DNA of 33,313 nucleotides from assembly GCA_031266155.1 (NCBI GenBank), contig JAISBO010000056.1, positions 1 to 33,313 of the forward strand, read 5' to 3'. The notes beneath the pieces are model-generated. The model was not told the DNA's origin. It ran no database searches and saw only the letters and a program-made list of their open reading frames with translations. The position numbers were made by a program, and so were the translations under genes. Below are positions 24,744-33,149 of the stretch, one piece after another. The DNA comes from Puniceicoccales bacterium. Its GTDB lineage: Bacteria; Verrucomicrobiota; Verrucomicrobiia; Opitutales; JAIRKQ01. Numbering within the stretch: the first letter of the stretch is position 1; each line of letters opens with the position of its first letter.

Positions 24744-24888
24744 CACGGTAAAAAAATATTAAAAAATTAAAAGACAAAAATATCATGGCTGGCGGTAATA
24801 TTCAAGCATATATCGTCTCTTTATGCATTCGTGATAATGGCATTTCCTTTTGCCATGGGCAATGGGAGGTCAATAAAAACCAATTGTC

Positions 24889-24915
24889 TTGCAAGAAATT
24901 GAACAATTCTATACT
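24889..24915 (+). promoter_or_regulatory. Candidate promoter for the cca-mreCD genes
   Basis: TTGCAA (24889-24894) and TATACT (24910-24915), separated by 15 nt. The -10 matches 5 of 6 bases. A start near 24922 would leave a leader of only ~14 nt before the ATG at 24936, consistent with the lack of a Shine-Dalgarno there. Confidence 0.35.
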
Positions 24916-24935
24916 CGCACGATGCAAAGACATAC

Positions 24936-26336
24936 ATGGATTTGACCAATCAAACATTTCAGAAATTATCAAATATTGGAGTATGGGAGAAGGCTTTAGA
25001 TATTTGTAAAGAACTTGCCCAGGCCGGTGCCAGACCATATTTTGTGGGTGGGTGTGTTAGAGACGCTATCCGAAGAGAGCAATTTTCAGATTTCGACATA
25101 GAAGTTTTTGGTATGTCGTTGGCTGATATCGAAAGGATCTTGGCATCAAGGTTTGCGGTTGAAAAAACTGGAAAAGCCTTTTGCGTTCTCAAAATTCACG
25201 GCTTACCCATCGATGTTGCCGTCCCGCGTGCCGAAATGAAAATCGGAAACAAACATAGGGATTTTTCCGTTAATTTCCTCGAGAAGTGTGATGTTAAAAC
25301 CGCAGCTAGCCGCCGAGATTTTACCATAAATGCCATATATTTCGATGTTATGGATGAAAAAATTATCGACGAATTTGGAGGATTAAAAGATCTGGAGATG
25401 GGCATATTGCGCCACGTTGGAGAAAAATTTTCCGAGGACTCCCTGAGGGTGCTAAGAGGTATGCATTTCGCAGGAAGGTTCAATCTAAAGGCTGCCGAAG
25501 AAACCCTCTGCCTGTGTAAAAATTTATCCATAGAGGGCCTTTCCAAAGAACGAATTTTTTCGGAGTGGGAAAAATTAATATTATACTCCGAAACACCGTC
25601 TTTGGGCCTACGATTCCTTAAGGATGCGGGTTGGTTAAAATTTTTCCCTCAAATTGAGGCCCTTGATGGGTGCCCCCAGGATGCCGACCAACATGGGGAA
25701 GGGTCCGTATTCGAACATGCATGTATGGCCCTCGATGTGTTTGCCAAAAACAAAATCGGTGACCGGCAAGAAGATCTTATTCTGGGGTTTGCCGCCCTAT
25801 GCCACGATTTGGGAAAGCCCTATGTGGTGACACAGGATGCGAAGGGAATTCACCACTATGGGCACGATGAAGTTGGCGGCCCATATGCGGAAGAATTTTT
25901 AAAGTCTATCAACGCCCCCAATTATTTGATTGAAGCGGTATTACCTCTGGTGAGATGGCATATGGTTCCACGATTTTTATACAGGGATAATAGGACCGAT
26001 TCTGCCATTCTACACCTGGCGAATGACGTGGGACGCATGGATAGGTTGATAAGGTTATGTTACATTGATTACATGGGACGGATAAGTAACGATAAGCCCG
26101 ATGGTGGGTTAATAGATTGGTTGACGGAAACGGCCAAAAAATTTGGAGTATTTACAAGGCAACCTATGCCGATTATTCAAGGCCGCGATTTAATAGAATG
26201 CGGACTGTCTCCATCGGATCAATTTTCTGAAATATTAGGCCGATGTTTTATTGCCCAGCTAAATTGTAAATTTTTAGACCATGCCTCGGGGATTGCGTAC
26301 CTACGAAAAATAATTCAAAAAAGCAACACACTGTGA
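24936..26336 (+). CDS. cca: CCA tRNA nucleotidyltransferase / poly(A) polymerase family with HD domain
   Basis: Class II nucleotidyltransferase that adds or repairs the tRNA 3' CCA. It has 466 residues. The N-terminal head has ARPYFVGGCVRDAIRREQF and FSDFDIEVFG (DxD metal site). It is followed by RRDFTINAIYFD (motif B), an LRVLRGMHFAGRF block (motif D-like), and KERIFSEWEKLIL. A C-terminal HD phosphohydrolase domain has FEHACMALDVFAKN and FAALCHDLGKPYVVT (His-Asp pair), with HxxxH-type residues near IHHYGHDEVGGPYAEEFL. The HD domain fits enterobacterial-type Cca; a poly(A) polymerase or an A-adding-only enzyme is the main alternative. The stop overlaps the GTG of mreC by 4 nt. Confidence 0.9.
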   Translation: MDLTNQTFQKLSNIGVWEKALDICKELAQAGARPYFVGGCVRDAIRREQFSDFDIEVFGMSLADIERILASRFAVEKTGKAFCVLKIHGLPIDVAVPRAEMKIGNKHRDFSVNFLEKCDVKTAASRRDFTINAIYFDVMDEKIIDEFGGLKDLEMGILRHVGEKFSEDSLRVLRGMHFAGRFNLKAAEETLCLCKNLSIEGLSKERIFSEWEKLILYSETPSLGLRFLKDAGWLKFFPQIEALDGCPQDADQHGEGSVFEHACMALDVFAKNKIGDRQEDLILGFAALCHDLGKPYVVTQDAKGIHHYGHDEVGGPYAEEFLKSINAPNYLIEAVLPLVRWHMVPRFLYRDNRTDSAILHLANDVGRMDRLIRLCYIDYMGRISNDKPDGGLIDWLTETAKKFGVFTRQPMPIIQGRDLIECGLSPSDQFSEILGRCFIAQLNCKFLDHASGIAYLRKIIQKSNTL

Positions 26337-27193
26337 AAGATTCGAAAAAATTTTCAGAAAATTGTTTGCCCGTTGCCAATAAACGACGCAATATTTCTAG
26401 CTATTACCTGCCGTTAGTTTTCATCGTTGCGTTGATGTGGCTTGTTCCTGCATCGTTCCGAAACAATGTTAAAGCTGCTTTTGCCTATACCCAAGTTCCG
26501 ATCTATGCAGCATCCGTTCGGCTAGAAAATTTGCGAAGTGCTTTTTACAAAGGGGCTCTTTCGAAGAGGTCCCTAGTTGCCTTTTGTGAAAATCTGATGC
26601 GGGAAAACGTGGCTTTACAGTTAAAAGTCGCCACACTGGCGGAGAACATTCCCGACATTTCCGAATCCGAACAGGGATATCGCATTGGAAATTTTATGGC
26701 GAAACCGGCCAGGGTAATTCGCAGGGATATTGCTTCCTGGACCAACGAATTAATCGTCGATGTTGGAACGGACCATGGAGTCGCCGAAGGGATGGGTGTA
26801 ATTTCTCAAAATTATGTGGTAGGCCGCATAAAGTCGGTGCATGCCAAAACCTCCGTCGTCGAACTAATTTCATCTCCGCAATTCAGAATGGTGGTCCATG
26901 CAAGGGAAGATGTTTCCAGGTCTCCCATAGTATTTTCAGGGAACGGACATAATCTTTTCAGCCAGGCTACCGGAATTGCAACGAATATTCCAACGGAAAT
27001 TGTGTCAGATGGAGAACCAATAGGCCTCATCACATCGGAACTATCCGGAGTATTTCCAAAAAATATTTCGGTGGGGTTGATAAAACCTCCGGAAGAACAT
27101 GGAAACAGTTTCTTTTCGTCAAATGTTACCCTGAACAATGATCTACTATCAAAACTATATGAAGTTGCGGTACTGGTAAATATAGGAGATTAA
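26333..27193 (+). CDS. mreC: Rod shape-determining protein MreC
   Basis: Bitopic periplasmic scaffold of the rod-shape elongasome. It has 286 residues with a cytoplasmic basic N-terminus, one membrane helix (about 24-41, YYLPLVFIVALMWLVPAS) and a coiled coil (about 60-105, SVRLENLRSAF...LMRENVALQLKVATL). The beta-barrel region starts ASWTNELIVDVGTDHGVAEG (family W-x-N-x-hydrophobic-x-hydrophobic-D-x-G-x-x-x-G-V), then GMGVISQNYVVGRIKSVHAK and SVVELISSPQFRM. These are standard MreC marks. The start is the GTG that overlaps the cca stop codon (GTGA). The mreD-like gene begins 2 nt later. No mreB lies next to it. Confidence 0.88.
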   Translation: MKDSKKFSENCLPVANKRRNISSYYLPLVFIVALMWLVPASFRNNVKAAFAYTQVPIYAASVRLENLRSAFYKGALSKRSLVAFCENLMRENVALQLKVATLAENIPDISESEQGYRIGNFMAKPARVIRRDIASWTNELIVDVGTDHGVAEGMGVISQNYVVGRIKSVHAKTSVVELISSPQFRMVVHAREDVSRSPIVFSGNGHNLFSQATGIATNIPTEIVSDGEPIGLITSELSGVFPKNISVGLIKPPEEHGNSFFSSNVTLNNDLLSKLYEVAVLVNIGD

Positions 27194-27195
27194 AA

Positions 27196-27690
27196 ATGAT
27201 ATCTTTCCTGCTTGCCATTGTCTACTATGGTGTATTGTTTTTGTGCCAACTTTTCAATGGTACCGCACTGATTCTCGGTGTCCTAATTGTTCCCATTGGA
27301 TTATTTGTTCATGGCCCCGCCACATACCTAGATTCTATTCGGGCTACGATTCTATACTGTTTGATTGGCCCTATCCTCGATGTAACATTCCCTTTTTTAC
27401 CATTTGGGTTTAGTGCGGTCTTTTGCATATTTTTTTACTGCATGCAAAGGGCTATATTCACTCCGGGATATCCCATATTATCCTCCCATCGAATCGGCTT
27501 TGAGCAGGTGGCTAACATTTCATATATCCTATCCCTATTCATTTTTCGAAATACACCATTCGGCATATTTCAATTTCTGCTAACGGCGGGTATTTCGCAA
27601 ATCTGTGTATTTTTGCTATCTGACGGAATGGCTCTTTGCCATAGAAAACTCATGTTTATCTACGATAATTACATAAAATACCAACGATAA
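27196..27690 (+). CDS. mreD: MreD-like membrane protein
   Basis: A 164-residue integral membrane protein with about five hydrophobic segments (approximately 4-24, 25-38, 50-64, 69-82 and 117-141) and few charged residues. MreD is poorly conserved, so the assignment rests on size, topology, and position directly after mreC (ATG 2 nt past its stop). DVTFPFLPFGFSAVFCIFFY has the Pro/Phe-rich look of the MreD family. An unrelated membrane protein cannot be ruled out. It converges with the prepilin-like gene with only 1 nt between the stop codons. Confidence 0.6.
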   Translation: MISFLLAIVYYGVLFLCQLFNGTALILGVLIVPIGLFVHGPATYLDSIRATILYCLIGPILDVTFPFLPFGFSAVFCIFFYCMQRAIFTPGYPILSSHRIGFEQVANISYILSLFIFRNTPFGIFQFLLTAGISQICVFLLSDGMALCHRKLMFIYDNYIKYQR

Positions 27691-27691
27691 T

Positions 27692-28501
27692 CTACGGAAA
27701 TGGTTCCGAATTTGGAACAATTCTGGCAAAACTACTTTTCGCATGGGAAATCAAGAAATCCTTTGCTTTGGCCATATCCTTTGCTACCAATGCATGCAAT
27801 TTGACGGCATCGGTTTTGTCCAAAGCCCTAAGCGTAACATCAAAGAACGACAAGTTTCCTTTAGCAATGATACTTTTGCCATTTTTATCGTAGGATATCG
27901 TATTCCAAGAATATATCATTTTTGTGTTCGGAGCCAAGGCAACTATACTCTTTTTAGGCATTTGTATTGCCACACGAAACTTAAAGTCCGCCAATGGTAT
28001 GCTAAACTTACGTGTGTGTTTACTTTTCGTATCCACGTCTTCAAAAAATTTTTCCATGGAATGATTTTGCATTAGCAGCTTTTGTAGGGATAGGGAGGTC
28101 GCACTGTCTAGTATGGTGCGGGAAATTTCAAGTTTTCCAAATTCTAACTCCACAACATTATATTTCACTGCTGCGGTAACGTGTTGTTCGTTATTCGTAG
28201 TGAAAAAAAATAGCCTAAGTCCATTTTCACCTTCGTTCTTGCAAATTTCAAAGATAGGCTGTTTTTTATCAAGAAGAACCATCGACTTCAAATCATCGTC
28301 GATACACATCAATATGTCGTTTAATTTTTTACAAATAATTCTTGTTTCGTCGACAGATCGGCTACTATCAGTCGCCAGGGATATTAATTTTTTCCCGAGG
28401 AAAACTAATATAGTAAGTACAAACAATGACAACATCAGTTCCAATAAAGTAAATGCCCTACTAGCAGTATAACATTTAATCCGACTTGATATAAGTCCCA
28501 T
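27692..28501 (-). CDS. Prepilin-like protein with type IV N-terminal methylation motif
   Basis: A 269-residue protein with a positively charged leader (MGLISSRIKCYTASR) and the prepilin peptidase box AFTLLELMLS, followed by a hydrophobic helix (about 18-42, VLTILVFLGKKLI). The Glu at +5 is present. The -1 residue is Ala, not the canonical Gly. The rest is a predicted periplasmic domain with mixed beta and charged segments that I do not recognise. It stands alone rather than in a pilus or type II secretion operon. Verrucomicrobiota encode many such solitary pseudopilin-like proteins, so a minor pseudopilin or fibre subunit is a guess. No strong Shine-Dalgarno is seen. Confidence 0.6.
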   Translation of the reverse strand: MGLISSRIKCYTASRAFTLLELMLSLFVLTILVFLGKKLISLATDSSRSVDETRIICKKLNDILMCIDDDLKSMVLLDKKQPIFEICKNEGENGLRLFFFTTNNEQHVTAAVKYNVVELEFGKLEISRTILDSATSLSLQKLLMQNHSMEKFFEDVDTKSKHTRKFSIPLADFKFRVAIQMPKKSIVALAPNTKMIYSWNTISYDKNGKSIIAKGNLSFFDVTLRALDKTDAVKLHALVAKDMAKAKDFLISHAKSSFARIVPNSEPFP

Positions 28502-28619
28502 AGCCTTTTTATGTTTTCGAATTTTGAAGAGGGGAACGTATGATGGTGAACGAAATAGTCAATATGATATTTGGATTGTAATATGGTTGAACTTGTGTTG
28601 TTTTTGAGGAAAGAAGGAG

Positions 28620-30431
28620 ATGATAGACATTGAAAATTTAACCTATCGAATTGGCAGTCGGATATTGTTTGAAGATGCAACACTGCATTTGCCATCGGAT
28701 GGAAAAATTGGGATAGTTGGCCCAAATGGGTGTGGGAAAACGACACTATTTAGGATAATCCTTGGTCAGGAAGACATTGACGCTGGAGAAATTTTCATAA
28801 AAAACAAAACAAGGCTCGTTTGTGTAAAACAAGAAATTGAAGATGATGAAATTTCTTTGCTGGATTTTATCATTGGCGCCGACAAAGAATTAGTGCGGCT
28901 GCGAACAATTTTGGAAGACAAACAAATGTCCGATGGGAACCTTGCCAATGCCTACGATGCCTATGCCGCAATCGATGGCTACTCAGCGGAAGCACGGGCA
29001 TCTAGCATATTGGACGGTCTCGGATTTAAGCAGGATGATCTCGGTAAAAAATTGAAAAAGTTTTCGGGAGGATGGCAAGTAAGGGCGTCCCTTGCAGCGG
29101 CGCTATTTGCTCCATCCGACTGCCTGTTGCTTGATGAACCCTCCAACCATTTGGACTTGGAAACGGCCATGTGGCTAGAAAATTTTTTGGAAAAAACCAA
29201 CAAAATGGTAGTCATGATTTCCCATGAGAAGCAGTTTTTGAATTCCATTTGCAATTGCATCGTCAGCATTTTCAACAGGCAACTACACCTCTTTAGGGGA
29301 AATTACGATACCTACATGGATACACGTAGGAAGCAGGAGCTTGCATTGGTAAGAAATATCGAGGCTCAACAGAAAAAGCGAGAACACGTACAGAGCTTTA
29401 TCGATAGGTTCAGGGCAAAAGCGACAAAGGCCAAGCAGGCACAGAGCAGAATTAAAATGTTGGAAAAAATGGAAGTTCCAGAAATGCCCGGCTCAGAATA
29501 CAAAGTAACCCTATCATTTCCCAAACCACACCCTCAGGTTGATCGTAAGTTGATAATTTTAGAAAATGTCGCCGCAGGGTATGCTAATAAAACGGTGCTA
29601 AGGGACGTGAAATTTTGTGTAAATTCGGATGACAGGATCGCCCTACTAGGGGCAAATGGCAACGGAAAATCTACGCTTGCTAAATTGTTGGCCAATCGAT
29701 TGGTCCCTCTTTCGGGGAATATCTCCTATGCAAGAAATTTAAAAGTGTCATATTTTTCCCAGCAGCAGGCCGATGAACTGAATGTGGAATCTTCTCCCGT
29801 CGAAACCCTACGCAGGCTCGCCCGTGACTTTTCAGAGACGCAGGCGCGTTCTCACCTAGCAAGATTTGGAATAACGCAATCCCGCAGCGAGACGCTTATA
29901 AAAAACCTATCCGGCGGTGAAAAATCCCGTGTTTTGCTCGCGATAAATTCACTTTTCAATCCCCATGCTATGATTCTAGATGAGCCAACGAACCATTTGG
30001 ACATTGAAACTCGGGAAGCATTGGTCGATGCGATAAACAAATACCAGGGAGCAGTGATCCTAATTACCCACGACTTTTTTACTTTGTCCAAAACGTGCAA
30101 TAGACTTTTTGTCATCGATGGAGGGAAGTGCACTCCTTTCAATGGTTCTCTGGATTCCTACCGAGAAATGTTGCTCTCCAAGGGGACCAATCAAAATTCT
30201 TCCGTCGATAATTCGAGTAAGGCTGAAAATCCAAAGAGACCTAGTAATGATTCGAAGTTAAAGAAAAAGCTGTTTCTCTTGGAAAAAGACATCAAAATTC
30301 TGGAAACTGAAAAAAAGGCCCTCGAAGAAAAATTATCGAAAATTCAAGACGTGGAAGTCTACGGGCTGTATGCAAAATGCTGTGATGAACTGGCGAAACT
30401 GGAAAACCAATGGCTGGAATTGAGTTCCTAA
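28620..30431 (+). CDS. ABC-F family ATPase (Uup/YheS-like)
   Basis: A 603-residue ribosome-associated twin ATPase. NBD1 has IVGPNGCGKTTLFR (33-46), KFSGGWQVRASLAAAL (about 148-163) and LLLDEPSNHLDLET (about 171-184). A basic coiled linker with AQQKKREHVQSFIDRFRAKA follows. NBD2 has LLGANGNGKSTLAKLL, KNLSGGEKSRVLLAI and ILDEPTNHLDIET. The C-terminal ~65 residues form a charged coiled coil (KKKLFLLEKDIKILETEKK), as in Uup/YheS-type proteins. There are no membrane segments. This is the complete ABC-F layout, unlike the compact protein at 4270-5643. It has a good ribosome binding site: GAGGAAAGAAGGAG lies directly before the ATG. The stop overlaps the stop of the outer-membrane protein gene by 3 nt, tail to tail. 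Confidence 0.93.
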   Translation: MIDIENLTYRIGSRILFEDATLHLPSDGKIGIVGPNGCGKTTLFRIILGQEDIDAGEIFIKNKTRLVCVKQEIEDDEISLLDFIIGADKELVRLRTILEDKQMSDGNLANAYDAYAAIDGYSAEARASSILDGLGFKQDDLGKKLKKFSGGWQVRASLAAALFAPSDCLLLDEPSNHLDLETAMWLENFLEKTNKMVVMISHEKQFLNSICNCIVSIFNRQLHLFRGNYDTYMDTRRKQELALVRNIEAQQKKREHVQSFIDRFRAKATKAKQAQSRIKMLEKMEVPEMPGSEYKVTLSFPKPHPQVDRKLIILENVAAGYANKTVLRDVKFCVNSDDRIALLGANGNGKSTLAKLLANRLVPLSGNISYARNLKVSYFSQQQADELNVESSPVETLRRLARDFSETQARSHLARFGITQSRSETLIKNLSGGEKSRVLLAINSLFNPHAMILDEPTNHLDIETREALVDAINKYQGAVILITHDFFTLSKTCNRLFVIDGGKCTPFNGSLDSYREMLLSKGTNQNSSVDNSSKAENPKRPSNDSKLKKKLFLLEKDIKILETEKKALEEKLSKIQDVEVYGLYAKCCDELAKLENQWLELSS

Positions 30432-31201
30432 AACGAACACTCTACGGATGCACGCATCCAAATGAAATCTTTATGGGCGCCATTCACCCAAGTGTGTACC
30501 TCTGCTGAATTTCCTTTCCAGGCCACTCCAATCTTTGCCTTTGCCCTGTCGTGGATGGTGTATGCCAAATCTACTCCCGCACCATAGAAGAAGAAATTCC
30601 GTTTTTCGCCCTCGATACATTTACCATTGCACTTTTTTGCTGTCTCGTAGCCGACCTCACCGCTAATTTCTACGCCCAGGCCTCGCATAAGGCTCTCTCT
30701 AAGGTCAATTTCATGTACAACTTTTACTTGCAGGGAAAAGTCTTCATTGTTGAAGTCATAGAACGTGTAGAGGGATGGAGATAGGAAAACATCTGCCCCA
30801 ATACCGCAATAGATTTCATTGGAATGTTTTTGCCCATCGCCGGAGGCGGATGTATAGAAGTAGTGAGTGTAGCCGGCGTCAATGGCGAATAGGTCCTTCA
30901 CGATGTATAAAATTCCCAGACACGGCTCTATCCTGCTATAGTTTTCCTTCAGTGCGGCGATGGTGTCCACGGAAACAGAAAGCCTCACATTTTCCAAAAT
31001 TTTGTAACCCAGCCCCAGGTGCGGCAAAACAGCCTTACCACAAGATTTGCAGCCGTGGGAAACATGTTCTGTCGCGAATTTGACGCCCATTTCACATGCC
31101 AACTTTTCACTCCAATTTACCGGTTCCGTTTGCTCATCGTCGGCTACGCTGGAAACGGAAGCTAACATCAATAAAATTACGACCGCTAGCAATTTTTTCA
31201 T
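30428..31201 (-). CDS. Outer-membrane beta-barrel protein candidate
   Basis: A 257-residue protein with a classic signal peptide (MKKLLAVVILLMLASVSSVA, cleavage near residue 20 before DD). The mature part has alternating polar/hydrophobic strands, for example LHLGY-like and GLGVEISGEVGY, YGAGVDLAYTIHD and KAKIGVAWKG. It ends ASVECSF with a C-terminal Phe, the outer-membrane insertion signal. Two cysteine pairs are notable: HGCKSCGK (about 49-56) and KKCNGKCIEG. I do not recognise a specific family. Good Shine-Dalgarno: AAAGGTGAG upstream of the ATG, within a potential hairpin. Monocistronic, with the aldolase upstream on the same strand at a distance of ~150 nt. Confidence 0.6.
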   Translation of the reverse strand: MKKLLAVVILLMLASVSSVADDEQTEPVNWSEKLACEMGVKFATEHVSHGCKSCGKAVLPHLGLGYKILENVRLSVSVDTIAALKENYSRIEPCLGILYIVKDLFAIDAGYTHYFYTSASGDGQKHSNEIYCGIGADVFLSPSLYTFYDFNNEDFSLQVKVVHEIDLRESLMRGLGVEISGEVGYETAKKCNGKCIEGEKRNFFFYGAGVDLAYTIHDRAKAKIGVAWKGNSAEVHTWVNGAHKDFIWMRASVECSF

Positions 31202-31208
31202 AGACTCA

Positions 31209-31226
31209 CCTTTCCCCCGGAAAAGG
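31209..31226 (-). promoter_or_regulatory. Hairpin covering the Shine-Dalgarno of the outer-membrane protein gene
   Basis: On the minus strand, CCTTTTC (complement of 31220-31226) can pair with GGAAAGG (complement of 31209-31215) in a 7-bp stem including one G-U pair, with a 4-nt loop. The right arm contains part of the ribosome binding site. Pairing would reduce initiation if stable. Confidence 0.3.
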
Positions 31227-31299
31227 AGGCTTAGACCATGTGAATGTCAATAATTTTTTTCGAATCCTAATAAATTTAATCTTCCCATGGAAACTCTTA

Positions 31300-31330
31300 A
31301 ACCTCGCAGCATGCGTTTCTCTGCGAGGTT
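31300..31330 (-). terminator. Strong stem-loop after the aldolase gene
   Basis: AACCTCGCAG (31300-31309) is the exact complement of CTGCGAGGTT (31321-31330), giving a 10-bp stem with an 11-nt loop. It lies 20 nt downstream of the aldolase stop. The bases after the stem on the minus strand are TTAAGAG, with only a weak T tract. Confidence 0.7.
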
Positions 31331-31349
31331 GTACAAAGAAATATCAATG

Positions 31350-32399
31350 TTATGCAATGGTTATCGACTTGTCCAGGTAAACGTCTTGAATGGCATTCAA
31401 TAGGGCTACACCATCTTTCATGGAACGTTGGAATGCCTTTCGTCCGCAAATCAATCCAGACCCGCCAGCTCGCTTATTGATAACGGCTGTTTCGACCGCT
31501 TCATGGAAGTCATTGATCCCAGAAGCCCCTCCTGAATTTATTAGTCCGGCCCGACCCATGTAGCAATTTGCCAGTTGGTAACGGGTCAAATCTATTGGAT
31601 TGTCACTCGTTAACTCTGAGTAAACCTTGTCGTGGGTTTTCCCAAATTTCAATGCTTTAAAACCTCCATTATTCGTTGGTAACTTTTGTTTAATTATGTC
31701 AGCCTCAATCGTTACTCCCAGGTGATTTGCTTGACCTGTCAGGTCAGCACTCGTATGGTAATCTTTATCGGCACTAAACGCGTTGTTTCTCAAATAACAC
31801 CAAAGAATTGTTGCCATACCAAGTTCGTGGGCTAGCTGAAATGCTTCCGTAGTCTCTTGTATCTGGCGTGTGGATTCCTCGGACCCGAAATAAATTGTGG
31901 CTCCAACGGCTGCGGCTCCCATATCGTATGCCTGTTGAACATGGCCGAAGTAAATCTGGTCAAATTTATTGGGATATGTCAGCAATTCATTGTGATTCAG
32001 CTTTACGACGAAAGGTATCCTATGGGCATATTTTCTAGAAACAATCCCAAGCACTCCCAATGTGGATGCTACGGCACTACAGCCTCCCTCGATGGCTAAT
32101 TTTACAATATTTTCCGGATCAAAATATTCCGAATTCGGGGCAAAACTGGCAGCCGCCGAATGTTCGATGCCCTGGTCTACGGGAAGGATTGAAATATATC
32201 CTGTCCCGCCAAGACGTCCTGTGTTGCGAATCCGCGATAGGCTATTGAGAACGGCAATGGACCTATCTGACTGTAAAAATACTTCGTTGATAAAATCCGG
32301 CCCCGGCAAGTGTAATTTAGACTTATCTATTGTTTTGCACTTGTGTTGAAGCAAGCCAAACCTGTCATTTTTTTTAAATTCTTCGATATATTTGTTCAT
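31350..32399 (-). CDS. fbaB: Class I fructose-bisphosphate aldolase (DhnA/FbaB type)
   Basis: Schiff-base aldolase cleaving fructose 1,6-bisphosphate in glycolysis and gluconeogenesis. It has 349 residues from the chosen ATG. Marks: YISILPVDQGIEHSAAASF (conserved PVDQGIEH substrate loop), FVVKLNHNELLTYP, AAAVGATIYFGSEES, ATILWCYLRNNAFS, then IEADIIKQKLPTNNGGFKALK (Schiff-base Lys region) and LINSGGASGINDFHEAVETAV with GGSGLICGRKAFQRS (phosphate site). The frame starts at a GTG ending at 32405, but the ATG at 32397-32399 has a strong GAGGAG five bases upstream. This is the archaeal-type class I family, not the metal-dependent class II enzyme. It is a single-gene unit with its own hairpin. Confidence 0.95.
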   Translation of the reverse strand: MNKYIEEFKKNDRFGLLQHKCKTIDKSKLHLPGPDFINEVFLQSDRSIAVLNSLSRIRNTGRLGGTGYISILPVDQGIEHSAAASFAPNSEYFDPENIVKLAIEGGCSAVASTLGVLGIVSRKYAHRIPFVVKLNHNELLTYPNKFDQIYFGHVQQAYDMGAAAVGATIYFGSEESTRQIQETTEAFQLAHELGMATILWCYLRNNAFSADKDYHTSADLTGQANHLGVTIEADIIKQKLPTNNGGFKALKFGKTHDKVYSELTSDNPIDLTRYQLANCYMGRAGLINSGGASGINDFHEAVETAVINKRAGGSGLICGRKAFQRSMKDGVALLNAIQDVYLDKSITIA

Positions 32400-32541
32400 A
32401 ACCACTCCTCAATGTTGCTACTATTTTTAGAATTTTTGTAAAAAAGACAATGGATTTATTACGGTCTAATAGGAAATTTGGAACATTGGGAAAAGATCCG
32501 TTGTTTTATTTTTCCCTTAGATTAATTTTTTTGTTAAAAAT

Positions 32542-32569
32542 TTGACATTCCAAATAATGTAGGTACCAT
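32542..32569 (+). promoter_or_regulatory. Candidate promoter for the unknown gene at 32601
   Basis: A perfect TTGACA (32542-32547) is followed after 16 nt by TACCAT (32564-32569), 4 of 6 to the -10 consensus. A TAGAAT at 32573-32578 is another possible -10 but has no well-placed -35. It lies 32 nt before the ATG. Confidence 0.4.
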
Positions 32570-32600
32570 CGGTAGAATTTTTTCAAAAAAGGAGGAATAT

Positions 32601-33104
32601 ATGGAAGTTAATTATACTGATAATCCAATAATGGATACTCTCTATGGAGGACAGGGGCAATTTGGAGTACCGGGCGGAACAGCAGCGCTGCCGGGAGGAG
32701 TAGTTTGGACACCTGAAGCCATAGCACAAATGCAAAACATAGGGCGCCTTGCCAATAGAGATGAAATACTCGGAAGACCATTGGATGGAAGAGAAGTTAC
32801 CCTCATTGTAACCGGCCATGCACAGGGGGGAGGCCAGGTCGTTGTTGATCAAGTAGAGCCACGAAACCATTTAAATCCTCAACAAGTAGCAGCTGTGCGG
32901 GGATCCCAGAAGGGAAAAATATTTTTGAGCATTGCTGGAGCAGTAATAGGGGTAATATTGCGAGCCCAGAACAACGGATATAATGAGCTTGCCTATGGTT
33001 CCTGGGCCGCTGCTGCTGCCATGCTTTGGCCAACCATAGAAAGCTTTTTAGTGGATAGGTGCAAGGAACCTGATCCCGTCTTGAGAGATCAATACCAGGC
33101 ATAG
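32601..33104 (+). CDS. Unrecognised small protein with two hydrophobic segments
   Basis: A 167-residue protein that I do not recognise. The N-terminal part is Gly/Pro-rich (GGQGQFGVPGGTAALPGGVVW, about 16-36), followed by a helical region and LDGREVTLIVTGHAQGGG (61-78). Two hydrophobic stretches, 107-120 (IFLSIAGAVIGVIL) and 131-151 (AYGSWAAAAAMLWPTIESFL plus V), could be a hairpin of membrane helices. No N-terminal signal peptide is present. The C-terminus is charged (DRCKEPDPVLRDQYQA). Expression signals are strong: GGAGG seven bases upstream of the ATG, a TTGACA promoter, and a palindromic stem-loop after the stop. Membrane protein, translocator-like secreted protein and inclusion-membrane-like protein are all possible; none is shown. 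Confidence 0.6.
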   Translation: MEVNYTDNPIMDTLYGGQGQFGVPGGTAALPGGVVWTPEAIAQMQNIGRLANRDEILGRPLDGREVTLIVTGHAQGGGQVVVDQVEPRNHLNPQQVAAVRGSQKGKIFLSIAGAVIGVILRAQNNGYNELAYGSWAAAAAMLWPTIESFLVDRCKEPDPVLRDQYQA

Positions 33105-33149
33105 CCTTCAAAGATGTAGAGGGAAAATTTACCAATAAAAATATCTAAC

